Positions 8,002 to 16,320 of a stretch of DNA of 64,000 nt are shown one piece after another. A model generated the notes under the pieces. That model was not told the origin of the DNA, did no database searches, and saw only the letters and a program-made list of their open reading frames with translations. Positions within the stretch are counted from its first letter, which is position 1; each line of letters starts with the position of its first letter. Where the stretch lies: positions 1,736,001-1,800,000 of the forward strand of contig NZ_FQWU01000002.1 of the NCBI RefSeq assembly GCF_900129765.1. Direction: 5' to 3'. The position numbers and the translations under genes are program-made. Origin of the DNA: Massilia sp. CF038 (lineage in GTDB: Bacteria; Pseudomonadota; Gammaproteobacteria; Burkholderiales; Burkholderiaceae_D).

Positions 8002-9472
8002 GCTCAGCCAGAGTTTTCCGCCGCCTGGCGCCGCTGCCCCGGCCGACGCCATTTTGCGCATCGCCGTCACGTTCAAGGGTCGGACCCGTACCGGTCCGAC
8101 CAAGTTTCCGGCACGCCTGTCGTCCAGCAGCATTGTCAGTTTCGAGCCCGAGCCGGGTGAAATGGAAACGGCGATTGAAGCCTTGCGCCGCCACGGTTTT
8201 GTGGTCTCCGGCAAAGGCCGCATGACGGTTTCGATCCGCGGCACTGTGGCCCAGTTCGAACGCGTGTTCGGCACCCGCCTGACTACCATTGCGCTGGACA
8301 AATCACTGTGCTATTCGAGCCCCTGCGTGTATTACCCCCCCGAAGGCGCAGACTGGAACCCCGACCCGGTCCTGTTCCAGCTGATCGACGACGCTTACAT
8401 CCAGTGGCCGCACATCTACCTGTCCGATCCGCTGATCAGCGCGCGCCCGCCGGAAGTCGATTACTTCCATCTCGACGTGCTCAATGATGTGCCGGCCAAG
8501 CTGAACGTGCCGCCGATTCACCGCGAGCGGCACAATGGCGAAGGCATCCGCATCGCCATGATCGACACCGGCTTTGACCACGCCCATCCCTTCTTTGTGC
8601 GCAACGGTTTCACCTCGTCGGTGGTGCTGGCACCGTCGGCGTCGAACCGCGCCACCGACCCTGGCAGCCATGGCACGGGGGAATCGGCCAATGTGTTTGC
8701 GGTCGCGCCCAAGGTCACGTTCATTGGGGTGAAGCTCGGTGACGATGCCGATCCACATGGCGGCGCCAGCATTCTGGAAGGCTTCCAGGAAGCGCTCAAG
8801 CACAAGCCGCACGTCATCACGGTCAGCATGTGCTACGACTTGCGCGAACTCGATGGCGGCGGCGAACTGCGCGAATTGCCGAATGGCCTGAAGCCGCTGG
8901 AAGCGGAAATCCAGGCGGCCATTGCTGCTGGCATCGTGGTCGTGTTCGCAGCAGGAAATGGCCACTACGCATTCCCGGCGTCGATGCCGGAAGTAATCAG
9001 CGTGGGTGGGGCCTTTGTTGGCGAAGACGGCGCCATGCGTGCCTCCGATTATGCTTCGGCGTTTACCAGCACCATTTATTCCGGGCGCCATGTGCCCGAT
9101 GTGTGTGGCCTGGTGGGTCTGCTGCCGTTTGGCGACTACATCATGCTGCCGGTGCCTGCCGGCGGCGACATCGACATCAGCAACGCCGCCCATGACGGCA
9201 CCACTGCTGGCGATGGCTGGGCGGTGTTCAGCGGCACCTCTGCCTCGGCGCCGCAGATTGCCGCCGTGTGTGCGCTGCTGTTGCAAAAGAACCCCAAGCT
9301 GACACCTGCCGAGGTGAAGGCCTTGCTGACACGCACGGCGGTGGACGTGCGCGAAGGCGCGGCCAATCCGGCCAGCGATCCGGAGGGTGTGGGCCTCAAA
9401 GCGGGCCCGGGCGTCGATGGCGCGACGGGCGCCGGGCTGGTCGATGCACATGCGGCCTGGATGCAAGCGTAG
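7988..9472 (+). CDS. S8 subtilisin-like serine protease without signal peptide
   Basis: A 494-residue subtilase. The catalytic triad is visible as Asp193 (AMIDTGFDHAHPFF), His228 (GSHGTGESANVFAVAP) and Ser418 (FSGTSASAP), with the oxyanion Asn324 in FAAGNG. The N-terminal 110 residues contain a prodomain whose motif RGTVAQFERVFGTRL is reminiscent of the pro-kumamolisin domain of S53 sedolisins rather than the usual I9 propeptide. No secretion signal is seen, so it probably acts in the cytoplasm or on the inner face of the membrane. Its start lies inside the preceding small gene. Context (patatin lipase and free prodomain) suggests a three-gene functional unit. Confidence 0.85.
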   Translation: MQPYKLSQSFPPPGAAAPADAILRIAVTFKGRTRTGPTKFPARLSSSSIVSFEPEPGEMETAIEALRRHGFVVSGKGRMTVSIRGTVAQFERVFGTRLTTIALDKSLCYSSPCVYYPPEGADWNPDPVLFQLIDDAYIQWPHIYLSDPLISARPPEVDYFHLDVLNDVPAKLNVPPIHRERHNGEGIRIAMIDTGFDHAHPFFVRNGFTSSVVLAPSASNRATDPGSHGTGESANVFAVAPKVTFIGVKLGDDADPHGGASILEGFQEALKHKPHVITVSMCYDLRELDGGGELRELPNGLKPLEAEIQAAIAAGIVVVFAAGNGHYAFPASMPEVISVGGAFVGEDGAMRASDYASAFTSTIYSGRHVPDVCGLVGLLPFGDYIMLPVPAGGDIDISNAAHDGTTAGDGWAVFSGTSASAPQIAAVCALLLQKNPKLTPAEVKALLTRTAVDVREGAANPASDPEGVGLKAGPGVDGATGAGLVDAHAAWMQA

Positions 9473-9487
9473 CCCCGAACAGCCGCT

Positions 9488-9586
9488 ACATCGCCCTCGC
9501 GGAGGCGGGGGCCTATAGCACTGTGCCGAATTCGGACAAGTGCTATAGGCCCCCGCCAAGGGGGCCGCCGAGGCCGAGGGCGATGT
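9488..9586. repeat. Palindromic intergenic element, copy 1
   Basis: Near-palindromic element opening ACATCGCCCTCGCGGAGGCG and closing with the complementary GAGGGCGATGT. The inner stem is CCTATAGCAC / GTGCTATAGG around the short palindrome CCGAATTCGG. The right arm carries extra bases (AAGGGGGCCGCCGAGGC region). It begins 15 bp after the subtilase stop and lies between convergent genes. It belongs to a family of seven copies in this window. Confidence 0.85.
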
Positions 9587-9625
9587 TAATCAGCAGTATT
9601 TTCTACGTGCGGTCCTATGCACGAA

Positions 9626-10099
9626 TCACGCGCGAATTTTCCCCAGCAATTTCGTGGTCGAGCGATCGTGTTTGAAATCAATGGCCACCGCTTGACCACC
9701 ATACGCAATGACCGCCTGTCCCTCTGGAATGGCCGTCATATCATAATCGCCGCCCTTCGCGTAAATCTCGGGGCGCGCTTCGAGTACGACTTCCAGCGCC
9801 GTATCTTCATCAAACTCCACCACCAGACTCACTGATTCCAGCGCGGCCAGCACGGCCATACGATCAGGCGCCGCATTCAAAGGGCGGTCATCACCCTTCC
9901 CCAAGCGCTTGACGGACGCGTCGGTATTGGCAGCCACCACCAGCGAGGCGCCCAGGGCGCGCGCCTGCGCCAGATAAGTCACATGTCCGCGATGCAGGAT
10001 ATCGAAAACGCCGTTGGTCAACACGACCGGTTTGGGTAGCGCGGCAACGCGCTCCTGCAGTTCGGCGCGGGTACAGATTTTTTGTTCGAAGTCGGGCAT
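9626..10099 (-). CDS. rfaE2: D-glycero-beta-D-manno-heptose 1-phosphate adenylyltransferase
   Basis: Cytidylyltransferase-fold enzyme of 157 residues that forms ADP-heptose for the lipopolysaccharide inner core. The nucleotide-binding signature TNGVFDILHRGHVTYL contains the HxGH motif, and the C-terminal RSTTKLLGKIR matches the conserved STTxL-type motif. Unlike enterobacterial HldE, it lacks the kinase half, which is normal for beta-proteobacteria with separate RfaE1 and RfaE2. I used the start MPDFEQK; an in-frame extension upstream would overlap the DUF3717 gene. Confidence 0.92.
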   Translation of the reverse strand: MPDFEQKICTRAELQERVAALPKPVVLTNGVFDILHRGHVTYLAQARALGASLVVAANTDASVKRLGKGDDRPLNAAPDRMAVLAALESVSLVVEFDEDTALEVVLEARPEIYAKGGDYDMTAIPEGQAVIAYGGQAVAIDFKHDRSTTKLLGKIRA

Positions 10100-10109
10100 G
10101 AATGTATAT

Positions 10110-10346
10110 TCAAAAACTATTTGTTGGGGAAAGCAGAGGCGAGTTTGGAATAGGTCCGAGCAGGCGGCGAATTTCCGGGTCAAGCGTGGCAATATTCACC
10201 ACCAGCTGCCCCCTGAAAATCATCAACGCATACACAGTCGCCAATGCATTGACTTCAGGCGACAGCGCAAACTCGTTGCCGCGTGCCGGTCGCAGGTCGC
10301 GCCAGAAATTGATTGCCGCCTCCAGCTCCTGCACGCGCAAGTCCAT
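10110..10346 (-). CDS. DUF3717 domain protein
   Basis: A 78-residue protein with the pattern ELEAAINFWRDLRP near the N-terminus and ALATVYALMIF in the middle, which I recognise as DUF3717, a small family of Burkholderiales with no known function. No signal peptide or membrane segment. It sits between the PilU paralog (13 bp upstream) and rfaE2 (11 bp downstream) on the same strand, so the three are probably co-transcribed. Confidence 0.8.
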   Translation of the reverse strand: MDLRVQELEAAINFWRDLRPARGNEFALSPEVNALATVYALMIFRGQLVVNIATLDPEIRRLLGPIPNSPLLSPTNSF

Positions 10347-10358
10347 CGCCCCTCCGTA

Positions 10359-11537
10359 TTACTCGTCTTCCGGCTCCTCTTCGACTTCCATCGACAGGTC
10401 GTCCGCCGTGCGCGCCTTGTTTTCCATGCCCGGCTCCTTGCGGTCGCCACGCAGCTTGATCTGCAGGCGCAGGCCGTTGGCCGAGTCGGCGTTGCGGATC
10501 GCCTCGTCATAGCCGATCTGCCCTTTGTTATACAGCTCGTACAAGGCCTGGTCAAACGTGCACATGCCAAGCTCGCGCGACTTGTGCATGATTTCCTTGA
10601 TGCCCTGGAAGTTGCCTTTCAAGATCATCTCGGCAATAGTCGGCGTGTTCAGCAGAATTTCAATGGCTGCCTTGCGGCCCTTGCCGTCTTCGGTCCGCAC
10701 CAGGCGCTGCGACACAATCGCACGCAGGTTCGACGACAAATCCATCAGCAACTGATTGCGCCGCTCTTCGGGGAAGAAGTTGATGATGCGGTCCATGGTC
10801 TGGTTCGAGTTGTTCGCGTGCAGCGTGCCCAGGCACAGGTGCCCGGTCTCGGCAAACGCGATCGCGTGTTCCATGGTTTCAGTATCGCGGATCTCGCCAA
10901 TCAGAATCACGTCCGGCGCTTGGCGCAAGGTGTTCTTCAGCGCATGGTGCCACGACAAGGTATCGACGCCGACTTCGCGGTGCGTGATCAGGCAGCTCTT
11001 GTTCTTGTGCACATATTCAACCGGATCTTCCACCGTGATGATGTGGCCAGCCGAATTGGCGTTGCGGTAGTCGATCATGGCCGCCAGCGTGGTCGACTTG
11101 CCGGAACCGGTACCACCAACCACCAGCACCAGACCGCGCTTGGTCATGATGACTTCTTTCAGAATGTCCGGCAGATCGAGCTTTTCAAAGGTCGGAATTT
11201 CCGACGCGATGGTCCGCACCACCATGCCCACCGACTGCTGCTGCACAAACACGTTGACGCGGAAACGGCACACATTCGGCAGCGAAATAGCAAAATTGCA
11301 TTCCATTTCCGTCTCGAACTCGCGCGTCTGCTTCGTGTTCATGATCGACAGCGCCAATGCGCGCGTCACGTCGGGCGACAGTTTTTGCTGGCTCATCGGT
11401 TTCATCGCGCCCTGATGCTTCATGCTGGGCGGGAAATCCGCTGAAATAAACAAGTCCGACCCACCTTGCTGGTGCATGACAGTGAGTAATTTATGGATGT
11501 AAGCCTGGGCTTCTGCCGGGCCAAAGGTGGTGGACAT
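10359..11537 (-). CDS. PilT/PilU-family pilus retraction ATPase (second PilU-like)
   Basis: A 392-residue hexameric secretion-type ATPase that would act at the cytoplasmic base of type IV pili. Walker A is GGTGSGKST at 141-149; the conserved stretches IITVEDPVEYVH and GEIRDTETMEHAIAFAETGHL hold the Asp-box, Walker B and His-box region. The C-terminal tail is strongly acidic (EVEEEPEDE). It resembles the PilU at 17384-18520 more than the PilT at 16321-17364, including HANNSNQ and INFFPEERR, so it is a PilU-type paralog standing away from the main pilTU pair. It is divergent from oxyR. Confidence 0.88.
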   Translation of the reverse strand: MSTTFGPAEAQAYIHKLLTVMHQQGGSDLFISADFPPSMKHQGAMKPMSQQKLSPDVTRALALSIMNTKQTREFETEMECNFAISLPNVCRFRVNVFVQQQSVGMVVRTIASEIPTFEKLDLPDILKEVIMTKRGLVLVVGGTGSGKSTTLAAMIDYRNANSAGHIITVEDPVEYVHKNKSCLITHREVGVDTLSWHHALKNTLRQAPDVILIGEIRDTETMEHAIAFAETGHLCLGTLHANNSNQTMDRIINFFPEERRNQLLMDLSSNLRAIVSQRLVRTEDGKGRKAAIEILLNTPTIAEMILKGNFQGIKEIMHKSRELGMCTFDQALYELYNKGQIGYDEAIRNADSANGLRLQIKLRGDRKEPGMENKARTADDLSMEVEEEPEDE

Positions 11538-11697
11538 GCGCGCCTTTCAATAGAATGTGCTTAGCGGAAATCCGCCGTGCTCCAATTATATCGAGAGCAT
11601 TCCGGGTAGAATATAATTTCTTTGCTGACTGATTAGCAACTCTGTGTCGCGCCAGCCGCACGGGCTTGCTCCCGCAATCATCCGTTCCTAGCTCTCT

Positions 11698-12639
11698 ATG
11701 ACCCTGACCGAACTGAAATATATCGTTGCCGTAGCGCGTGCGAAACATTTCGGGCATGCCGCTGAAGCGTGTTACGTGGCCCAGCCGACCCTGTCGGTAG
11801 CCATCAAAAAACTGGAAGATGAGCTCGGCGTCGTGTTGTTTGAGCGCGGCGGTGCCGAAATTTCGGTCACGCCGCTCGGCGCGCAAATCATTGCGCAAGC
11901 CGAAAGGGTGCTGGAACAGACAGCGGCCATCAAGGAGCTGGCCAAACAGAACAAGGACCCGCTGGCCGGTCCGCTGCGTCTGGGGGTCATCTACACCATC
12001 GGGCCTTACCTGCTGCCGCCACTGGTCAAGAACTTGATCGAGCAAGTGCCGCAGATGCCCCTGATTCTGCAAGAAAATTTCACCGTGCGTTTACTGGAAC
12101 TGCTGCGCCAGGGCGAGCTGGACGCGGCCATCATGGCCCTGCCCCTGCCCGAACACGGCATGTCGATGCAAACCTTGTACGACGAACCCTTCGTCGTCGC
12201 CACACCGCAAAACCATCCCTGGGCCAAGCGCAAGTCGGTCTCGGCCCAGGACCTCAAATCCGAAACCATGCTGTTGCTTGGCAACGGCCACTGCTTCCGC
12301 GACCAGGTGCTGGAAGTCTGCCCTGAAATGGCGCGCTTCTCAACGCCTGGCAACGGCATGCAGCGCACCTTCGAAGGGTCGTCGCTGGAAACGATACGCC
12401 ACATGGTCGCCAGCGGCATCGGCCTGACTGTGCTGCCGCGCGCATCCGTGCCCGACATGGCGGCCAAGAACAGCATGCTGGCCTTTGTGCCGTTCGAAGC
12501 GCCGGTGCCGTCGCGCCGCGTCGTGATCGTGTGGCGCAAGAGCTTCACGCGGCGCGCCGCGATCGATGCGATCTGCGCTGCCGTGGCTGCCTGCGACCTG
12601 CCTGGTGTCAATATGCTCGCGCTGGAAGAAGCCGCCTGA
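11698..12639 (+). CDS. oxyR: Hydrogen peroxide-sensing LysR-type regulator OxyR
   Basis: LysR-family activator of 313 residues. The winged helix-turn-helix is at the N-terminus ([20 protein letters not shown]). The redox switch is visible in [14 protein letters not shown], where two cysteines nine positions apart match the Cys199-Cys208 disulfide pair of E. coli OxyR. It is expected to control catalase, peroxidase and iron-handling genes under oxidative stress. The upstream gap (11538-11697) contains a TATAAT at 11612-11617 but no clear -35. ubiA follows after 7 bp. Confidence 0.95.
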   Translation: MTLTELKYIVAVARAKHFGHAAEACYVAQPTLSVAIKKLEDELGVVLFERGGAEISVTPLGAQIIAQAERVLEQTAAIKELAKQNKDPLAGPLRLGVIYTIGPYLLPPLVKNLIEQVPQMPLILQENFTVRLLELLRQGELDAAIMALPLPEHGMSMQTLYDEPFVVATPQNHPWAKRKSVSAQDLKSETMLLLGNGHCFRDQVLEVCPEMARFSTPGNGMQRTFEGSSLETIRHMVASGIGLTVLPRASVPDMAAKNSMLAFVPFEAPVPSRRVVIVWRKSFTRRAAIDAICAAVAACDLPGVNMLALEEAA

Positions 12640-12646
12640 TGCCGCA

Positions 12647-13501
12647 ATGAACAAGCTGTCCCTGTATTTCCGCCTGGTCCGCCTCGATAAACCCATTGGC
12701 ATCCTGCTGTTGCTATGGCCGACATTGATTGCGCTCTGGATCGCTGGCGCCGGCCGGCCCAATCTGTGGGTGGTCGCCATTTTCACGCTGGGCACTGTGC
12801 TGATGCGCTCGGCAGGCTGCGCCATCAATGACTATGCCGACCGCGATATCGACAAACACGTCAAGCGCACGGCCGAACGCCCTATCACCAGCGGCCGCAT
12901 CAAGGGCTGGGAAGCGGTGGCCGTGGCCGCCGTGCTGGCGATCCTGGCTTTCCTGCTGATCCTGCCCTTGAATACGCTGACCAAGCAAATGTCGGTCGCG
13001 GCCGTGATCATTGCCGGCACCTACCCTTACTTCAAGCGCTTTTTTGCCATTCCGCAGGCGTATCTGGGTATTGCTTTCGGTTTTGGCATTCCCATGGCAT
13101 TTGCCGCGCTGTGGAACGAGGTACCGGCACTGGCCTGGTGGCTGCTGCTGGCCAATGTATTCTGGGCAGTTGCCTACGATACCGAGTACGCCATGGTCGA
13201 CCGCGACGACGACCTCAAAATCGGCATCCGCACCTCCGCCATTACCTTCGGCCGCTTCGACGTGGCTGCCGTGATGTTCTGCTACGGCGCGGCCCTGGCC
13301 ATCATCTTGCTGTGCGGCTGGCAAGTTGGCTTGCGCTGGTACTTTGTCGCGGGCGTGGCCGTGGCCGCTGCCATTGCGCTCTACCACTACACTTTGATCC
13401 GCGAACGCGACCGGATGCGCTGTTTTTATGCATTTCGCCACAACAATTGGTTGGGTGCGGCCCTTTTTGCCGGTGTCGCGTTAGACTACGCCTTCGGATA
13501 A
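12647..13501 (+). CDS. ubiA: 4-hydroxybenzoate polyprenyltransferase
   Basis: Integral membrane prenyltransferase of 284 residues for ubiquinone synthesis; it joins the polyprenyl tail to 4-hydroxybenzoate. The two Asp-rich motifs that bind Mg-diphosphate are NDYADRDID in the first half and [12 protein letters not shown] in the second. About eight or nine hydrophobic helices are present. The start MNKLSLYF follows oxyR closely; the longer open frame extends back into oxyR and is not used. Confidence 0.96.
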   Translation: MNKLSLYFRLVRLDKPIGILLLLWPTLIALWIAGAGRPNLWVVAIFTLGTVLMRSAGCAINDYADRDIDKHVKRTAERPITSGRIKGWEAVAVAAVLAILAFLLILPLNTLTKQMSVAAVIIAGTYPYFKRFFAIPQAYLGIAFGFGIPMAFAALWNEVPALAWWLLLANVFWAVAYDTEYAMVDRDDDLKIGIRTSAITFGRFDVAAVMFCYGAALAIILLCGWQVGLRWYFVAGVAVAAAIALYHYTLIRERDRMRCFYAFRHNNWLGAALFAGVALDYAFG

Positions 13502-13565
13502 TGTTGTCCTTATTGCACGCGCTGTGTCGTTTGCAGCCGTGCCTTTCACTCGTGAGGTAATAAAA

Positions 13566-13886
13566 ATGATCGAATCCATCCCAACCAAACCAGGCGCACG
13601 CGATCAACTGATGAGCGATCTGAAATCCGTGATCCAGGACGCCGAAGCGTGGTTGCGCAACGGCAGCCACCTGACGGGCGAAGAATTGCAAGCGGCCAAA
13701 GCCAAATTCGAGCGCACCCTGTCCAGCGCCAAGGCTGACCTGATCCGCCTGGAAGAAACCGTGGTCGCCAAGACCAAGGAAGCGGCCAAGGCCACCGACG
13801 AATACGTGCACGAGAACCCATGGAAAGCAGTGGGCATCGGCGCCGCCGCCGGTCTGGTCATCGGCATGCTGATCGCACGGAAATAA
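13566..13886 (+). CDS. DUF883 / ElaB-YqjD family membrane-anchored protein
   Basis: A 106-residue protein with a long charged helical N-terminal part, a conserved YVHENPWKAVGIGAAAG motif and a single C-terminal membrane helix ending in LIARK. This is the layout of ElaB/YqjD/YgaM, inner-membrane proteins that associate with ribosomes in stationary phase in E. coli. A good GAGGTAA site precedes the ATG. It is the first of three tightly packed genes matching the yqjD-yqjE-yqjK order. Confidence 0.88.
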   Translation: MIESIPTKPGARDQLMSDLKSVIQDAEAWLRNGSHLTGEELQAAKAKFERTLSSAKADLIRLEETVVAKTKEAAKATDEYVHENPWKAVGIGAAAGLVIGMLIARK

Positions 13887-13892
13887 GCCGCC

Positions 13893-14270
13893 ATGGCGAT
13901 CGCGGAAACGGTAGGACGCATCGGCGGAACCCTGGTTGCCATGGTGCAGACGCGCCTGGCGCTGGCCGCGGTCGAAATCGAGGAAGAATCGCAGCGCCTG
14001 CTCGGCTACTTTGTGCTGGCGCTGCTGTCGATGATCCTGTTCGGCATTGCCATGGTGCTGGTGGCGCTGACCATCGTTCTGGTGTTCTGGGATACCTACC
14101 GGCTCGAAGCGGCCGTGGGCCTGGCGGCGGCGTTTGCTGCGGCCGGGACATGGGTCATGTTCCAGCTCAAGGCAAGTATTGCCACCAAGCCGCGCTTGCT
14201 GGCAGCAACGGCGGCCGAGTTGAACAAGGATCTCAATTTCATTCGTAATGCGGGGGGCGGCAATGACTGA
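13893..14270 (+). CDS. YqjE / phage holin superfamily membrane protein
   Basis: A 125-residue protein with two central hydrophobic helices (GYFVLALLSMILFGIAMVLV and ALTIVLVFWDTY, then a third stretch from AAVGLAAAFAAAG) flanked by charged ends. The N-terminal ETVGRIGGTLVAMVQTRLAL resembles the YqjE family, annotated as phage-holin-like although not phage-borne here. It starts 6 bp after the DUF883 gene and overlaps the next gene by 8 bp. Confidence 0.8.
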   Translation: MAIAETVGRIGGTLVAMVQTRLALAAVEIEEESQRLLGYFVLALLSMILFGIAMVLVALTIVLVFWDTYRLEAAVGLAAAFAAAGTWVMFQLKASIATKPRLLAATAAELNKDLNFIRNAGGGND

Positions 14271-14580
14271 GCAAATCGTGTACCCGACCCTGACTGAACG
14301 GCGTGACGCACTGATCGCTGAATGCTCCATGCAGCGCAGCGAGGTGTCGCATCAGATTGCGGCGCTGCGCTCGCCCATGCAAGGCGGCCTGCGCGGCATT
14401 GCCAGCATGCCCAATTTGAAGGTGCCGCTGATGATTGCGGGCGTGGTGCTGGGGATGGTGGTGGTCAAACCATCGCGTGCCATGCCGTTGCTGGCCACCG
14501 GTTTGTCGTTGTTTAAGATGGCCAGGAGCGTGATGGAGATCGTGCGCAGCCGGCAGATTGATCCAAGCCAGCACGTTTAA
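14263..14580 (+). CDS. YqjK-like small protein
   Basis: A 105-residue protein with a basic, coiled N-terminal region (LTERRDALIAECSMQRSEVS) and one hydrophobic stretch (VPLMIAGVVLGMVVVK). The assignment to the YqjK group rests mainly on position as third gene after DUF883 and YqjE-like genes and on the overall layout. The start overlaps the end of the preceding gene, implying translational coupling. The role is unknown, perhaps envelope or stationary-phase related. Confidence 0.75.
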   Translation: MTEQIVYPTLTERRDALIAECSMQRSEVSHQIAALRSPMQGGLRGIASMPNLKVPLMIAGVVLGMVVVKPSRAMPLLATGLSLFKMARSVMEIVRSRQIDPSQHV

Positions 14581-14588
14581 ACAAACCG

Positions 14589-14691
14589 CACCTCGTCCTC
14601 GCGAAGGCGGGGACCTATAGCACGCTGAACGACTTCGGGAACGTGCTATAGGTCGCGAGGCGTCGCACCGCCGCCTTCGCGAGGACGATGT
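14589..14691. repeat. Palindromic intergenic element, copy 2
   Basis: Outer arms CGTCCTCGCGAAGGCG and CGCCTTCGCGAGGACG, inner stem CCTATAGCACG / CGTGCTATAGG and loop containing GACTTCGGGA. The right arm carries an extra segment GGTCGCGAGGCGTCGCACCG. It begins 8 bp after the YqjK-like stop, between convergent genes. Confidence 0.85.
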
Positions 14692-14702
14692 ATTGGATAG
14701 GC

Positions 14703-15518
14703 TTAATCCTTGCCCATCTCTTCGCCCAGCTCGCGTCCGCGGGCTGCGGCGGCTTTCATCGCTTCGATGATTTTTTCCTTCACGCCACTCTGCTCCATGC
14801 TGGTAATGGCCGCGTACGTCGTGCCGCCTTTCGACGTCACTTTCTGGCGCAGCACCGGTACCGTGTCATCCGACTGCACCGCCAGTTGTGCCGCACCGGC
14901 AAAGGTTGCCAGCGCCAGCTGCCTGCCCTGCTCTTCGGTCAACCCCATCTCAACGGCAGCCTGCTGCATGGCTTCGATGAAGAAGAACACGTAAGCGGGG
15001 CCGCTGCCGGACACCGCCGTGACCGGATCAATCAGGTCTTCGCTGTCGAGCCACACCGTGGCGCCCACGGCTTGCATCACCTGGTCGGCCGCGATGCGCT
15101 GGGGCGCACTGACGCCCGCCATCGCCACCATGCCGGTAATGCCGCGCCCGATCAGCGCAGGTGTGTTCGGCATGGTGCGCACGATGGCGCCATAGCCGCC
15201 CAGCCAGCGCGACAGGTCCGTACCGCGAATGCCTGCCGCAATTGACAAGATCAAGGGCTGCGCACTCAGGTAAGGAGACAGCGCCGCCGCGACATCGCGC
15301 ATTTGCTGCGGCTTGACCGCAAGCACGATCACGTCGCTCGCGCCCAGCTCCGGGCCAATCGCCGTTGCCGTGGTCACGCCGTGCGCGGCCTGGAGCTTGC
15401 CGAGCGCGTCGGCATTCGGATCCACCACGTGAATCAGCTCACCCTTGGTCAGTTTGCCCGCCAGGCCTGCGATCAATGCCGAGGCCATATTCCCGCCGCC
15501 GATAAATGCAATTCTCAT
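14703..15518 (-). CDS. proC: Pyrroline-5-carboxylate reductase
   Basis: Last enzyme of proline synthesis, reducing pyrroline-5-carboxylate with NAD(P)H. The N-terminal dinucleotide-binding loop is MRIAFIGGGNMASALIAGL; the conserved AVSGSGPAYVFFFIEAM and GATVWLDSEDLIDPVTA segments are those of ProC. At 271 residues the length is normal. The chosen ATG has a GGGAGCGGG site; the frame is open further upstream but that part overlaps yggS out of phase. It probably shares a transcript with yggS, 13 bp upstream. Confidence 0.96.
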   Translation of the reverse strand: MRIAFIGGGNMASALIAGLAGKLTKGELIHVVDPNADALGKLQAAHGVTTATAIGPELGASDVIVLAVKPQQMRDVAAALSPYLSAQPLILSIAAGIRGTDLSRWLGGYGAIVRTMPNTPALIGRGITGMVAMAGVSAPQRIAADQVMQAVGATVWLDSEDLIDPVTAVSGSGPAYVFFFIEAMQQAAVEMGLTEEQGRQLALATFAGAAQLAVQSDDTVPVLRQKVTSKGGTTYAAITSMEQSGVKEKIIEAMKAAAARGRELGEEMGKD

Positions 15519-15531
15519 CCCGCTCCCTTGT

Positions 15532-16233
15532 TCATTCATATTTGCGTGAACCAAAAATGGCGCTGCCGATCCGCACGATGGTCGCGCCTTCCGCGATGGC
15601 CGCTGCCAGGTCCGAGGACATCCCCATCGACAGCGTATCGATCGCGATACCATCGGCGCGCAGCGCTTCCGCCAGCTTGCGCAAGCGCGCAAAGGCCGCC
15701 CGCTGACGGTGAACGGCGGTTTCCGGTTCCGGGATGGCCATCAGCCCGCGCAGCCGCAACCGTGGTAGCTGTGCCACATGCCGCGCCAATTCAGGTAATT
15801 CTGCTTCTGTGACACCACTCTTGCTAGCTTCACCACTGATGTTAACCTGAAGACAAATGTTCAGCGGCCCCAGATTGTCAGGCCGTTGCTCGGACAGGCG
15901 CTGCGCAATTTTGAGGCGCTCCACCGTGTGCACCCAATCGAAATGGGTGGCAATCGGGCGTGTCTTGTTGCTCTGTATGGGGCCAATGAAATGCCACTCG
16001 ATGGCGCGGCCAGGCAAAGCGGTGCCGACGGCAGCAATTTTATCGAGCGCTTCCTGCAAATAATTCTCGCCAAACGCGGTTTGGCCCGCGCCAATGGCTT
16101 CCAGAACGGCCTCGGCAGGGAAAGTTTTCGACACGGCCAGCAACTGCACATCGGCGCGGGCACGTCCCGCAGCGCTGGCGGCGGCAACAATACTCGCATC
16201 GACAGCTTGCAAGTTGTGGACGATTGTGGACAT
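15532..16233 (-). CDS. yggS: YggS/PLPBP pyridoxal phosphate homeostasis protein
   Basis: Fold III PLP-binding protein of 233 residues that buffers pyridoxal phosphate and affects amino acid metabolism. The PLP-lysine motif LLAVSKTFPAE, then FGENYLQEALDKI, IEWHFIGPIQSNK and SMGMSSDLAAAI are all present. It sits directly upstream of proC, the usual neighbour, and is divergent from pilT. The start MSTIVHN is preferred over an upstream in-frame ATG. Confidence 0.95.
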   Translation of the reverse strand: MSTIVHNLQAVDASIVAAASAAGRARADVQLLAVSKTFPAEAVLEAIGAGQTAFGENYLQEALDKIAAVGTALPGRAIEWHFIGPIQSNKTRPIATHFDWVHTVERLKIAQRLSEQRPDNLGPLNICLQVNISGEASKSGVTEAELPELARHVAQLPRLRLRGLMAIPEPETAVHRQRAAFARLRKLAEALRADGIAIDTLSMGMSSDLAAAIAEGATIVRIGSAIFGSRKYE

Positions 16234-16320
16234 AATCATTTTCGGCGGGCAATTCATGGTCGGTCATTGCGAAAAACGCACACCATCAGCATGCGCCCAT
16301 TCACGGCACAGGGATTATAA

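Noticed and set aside
13893-14270. Phage holin family name
   Set aside because: No phage genes are nearby; the protein sits in a yqjD-E-K-like trio, so it is not evidence of a prophage.
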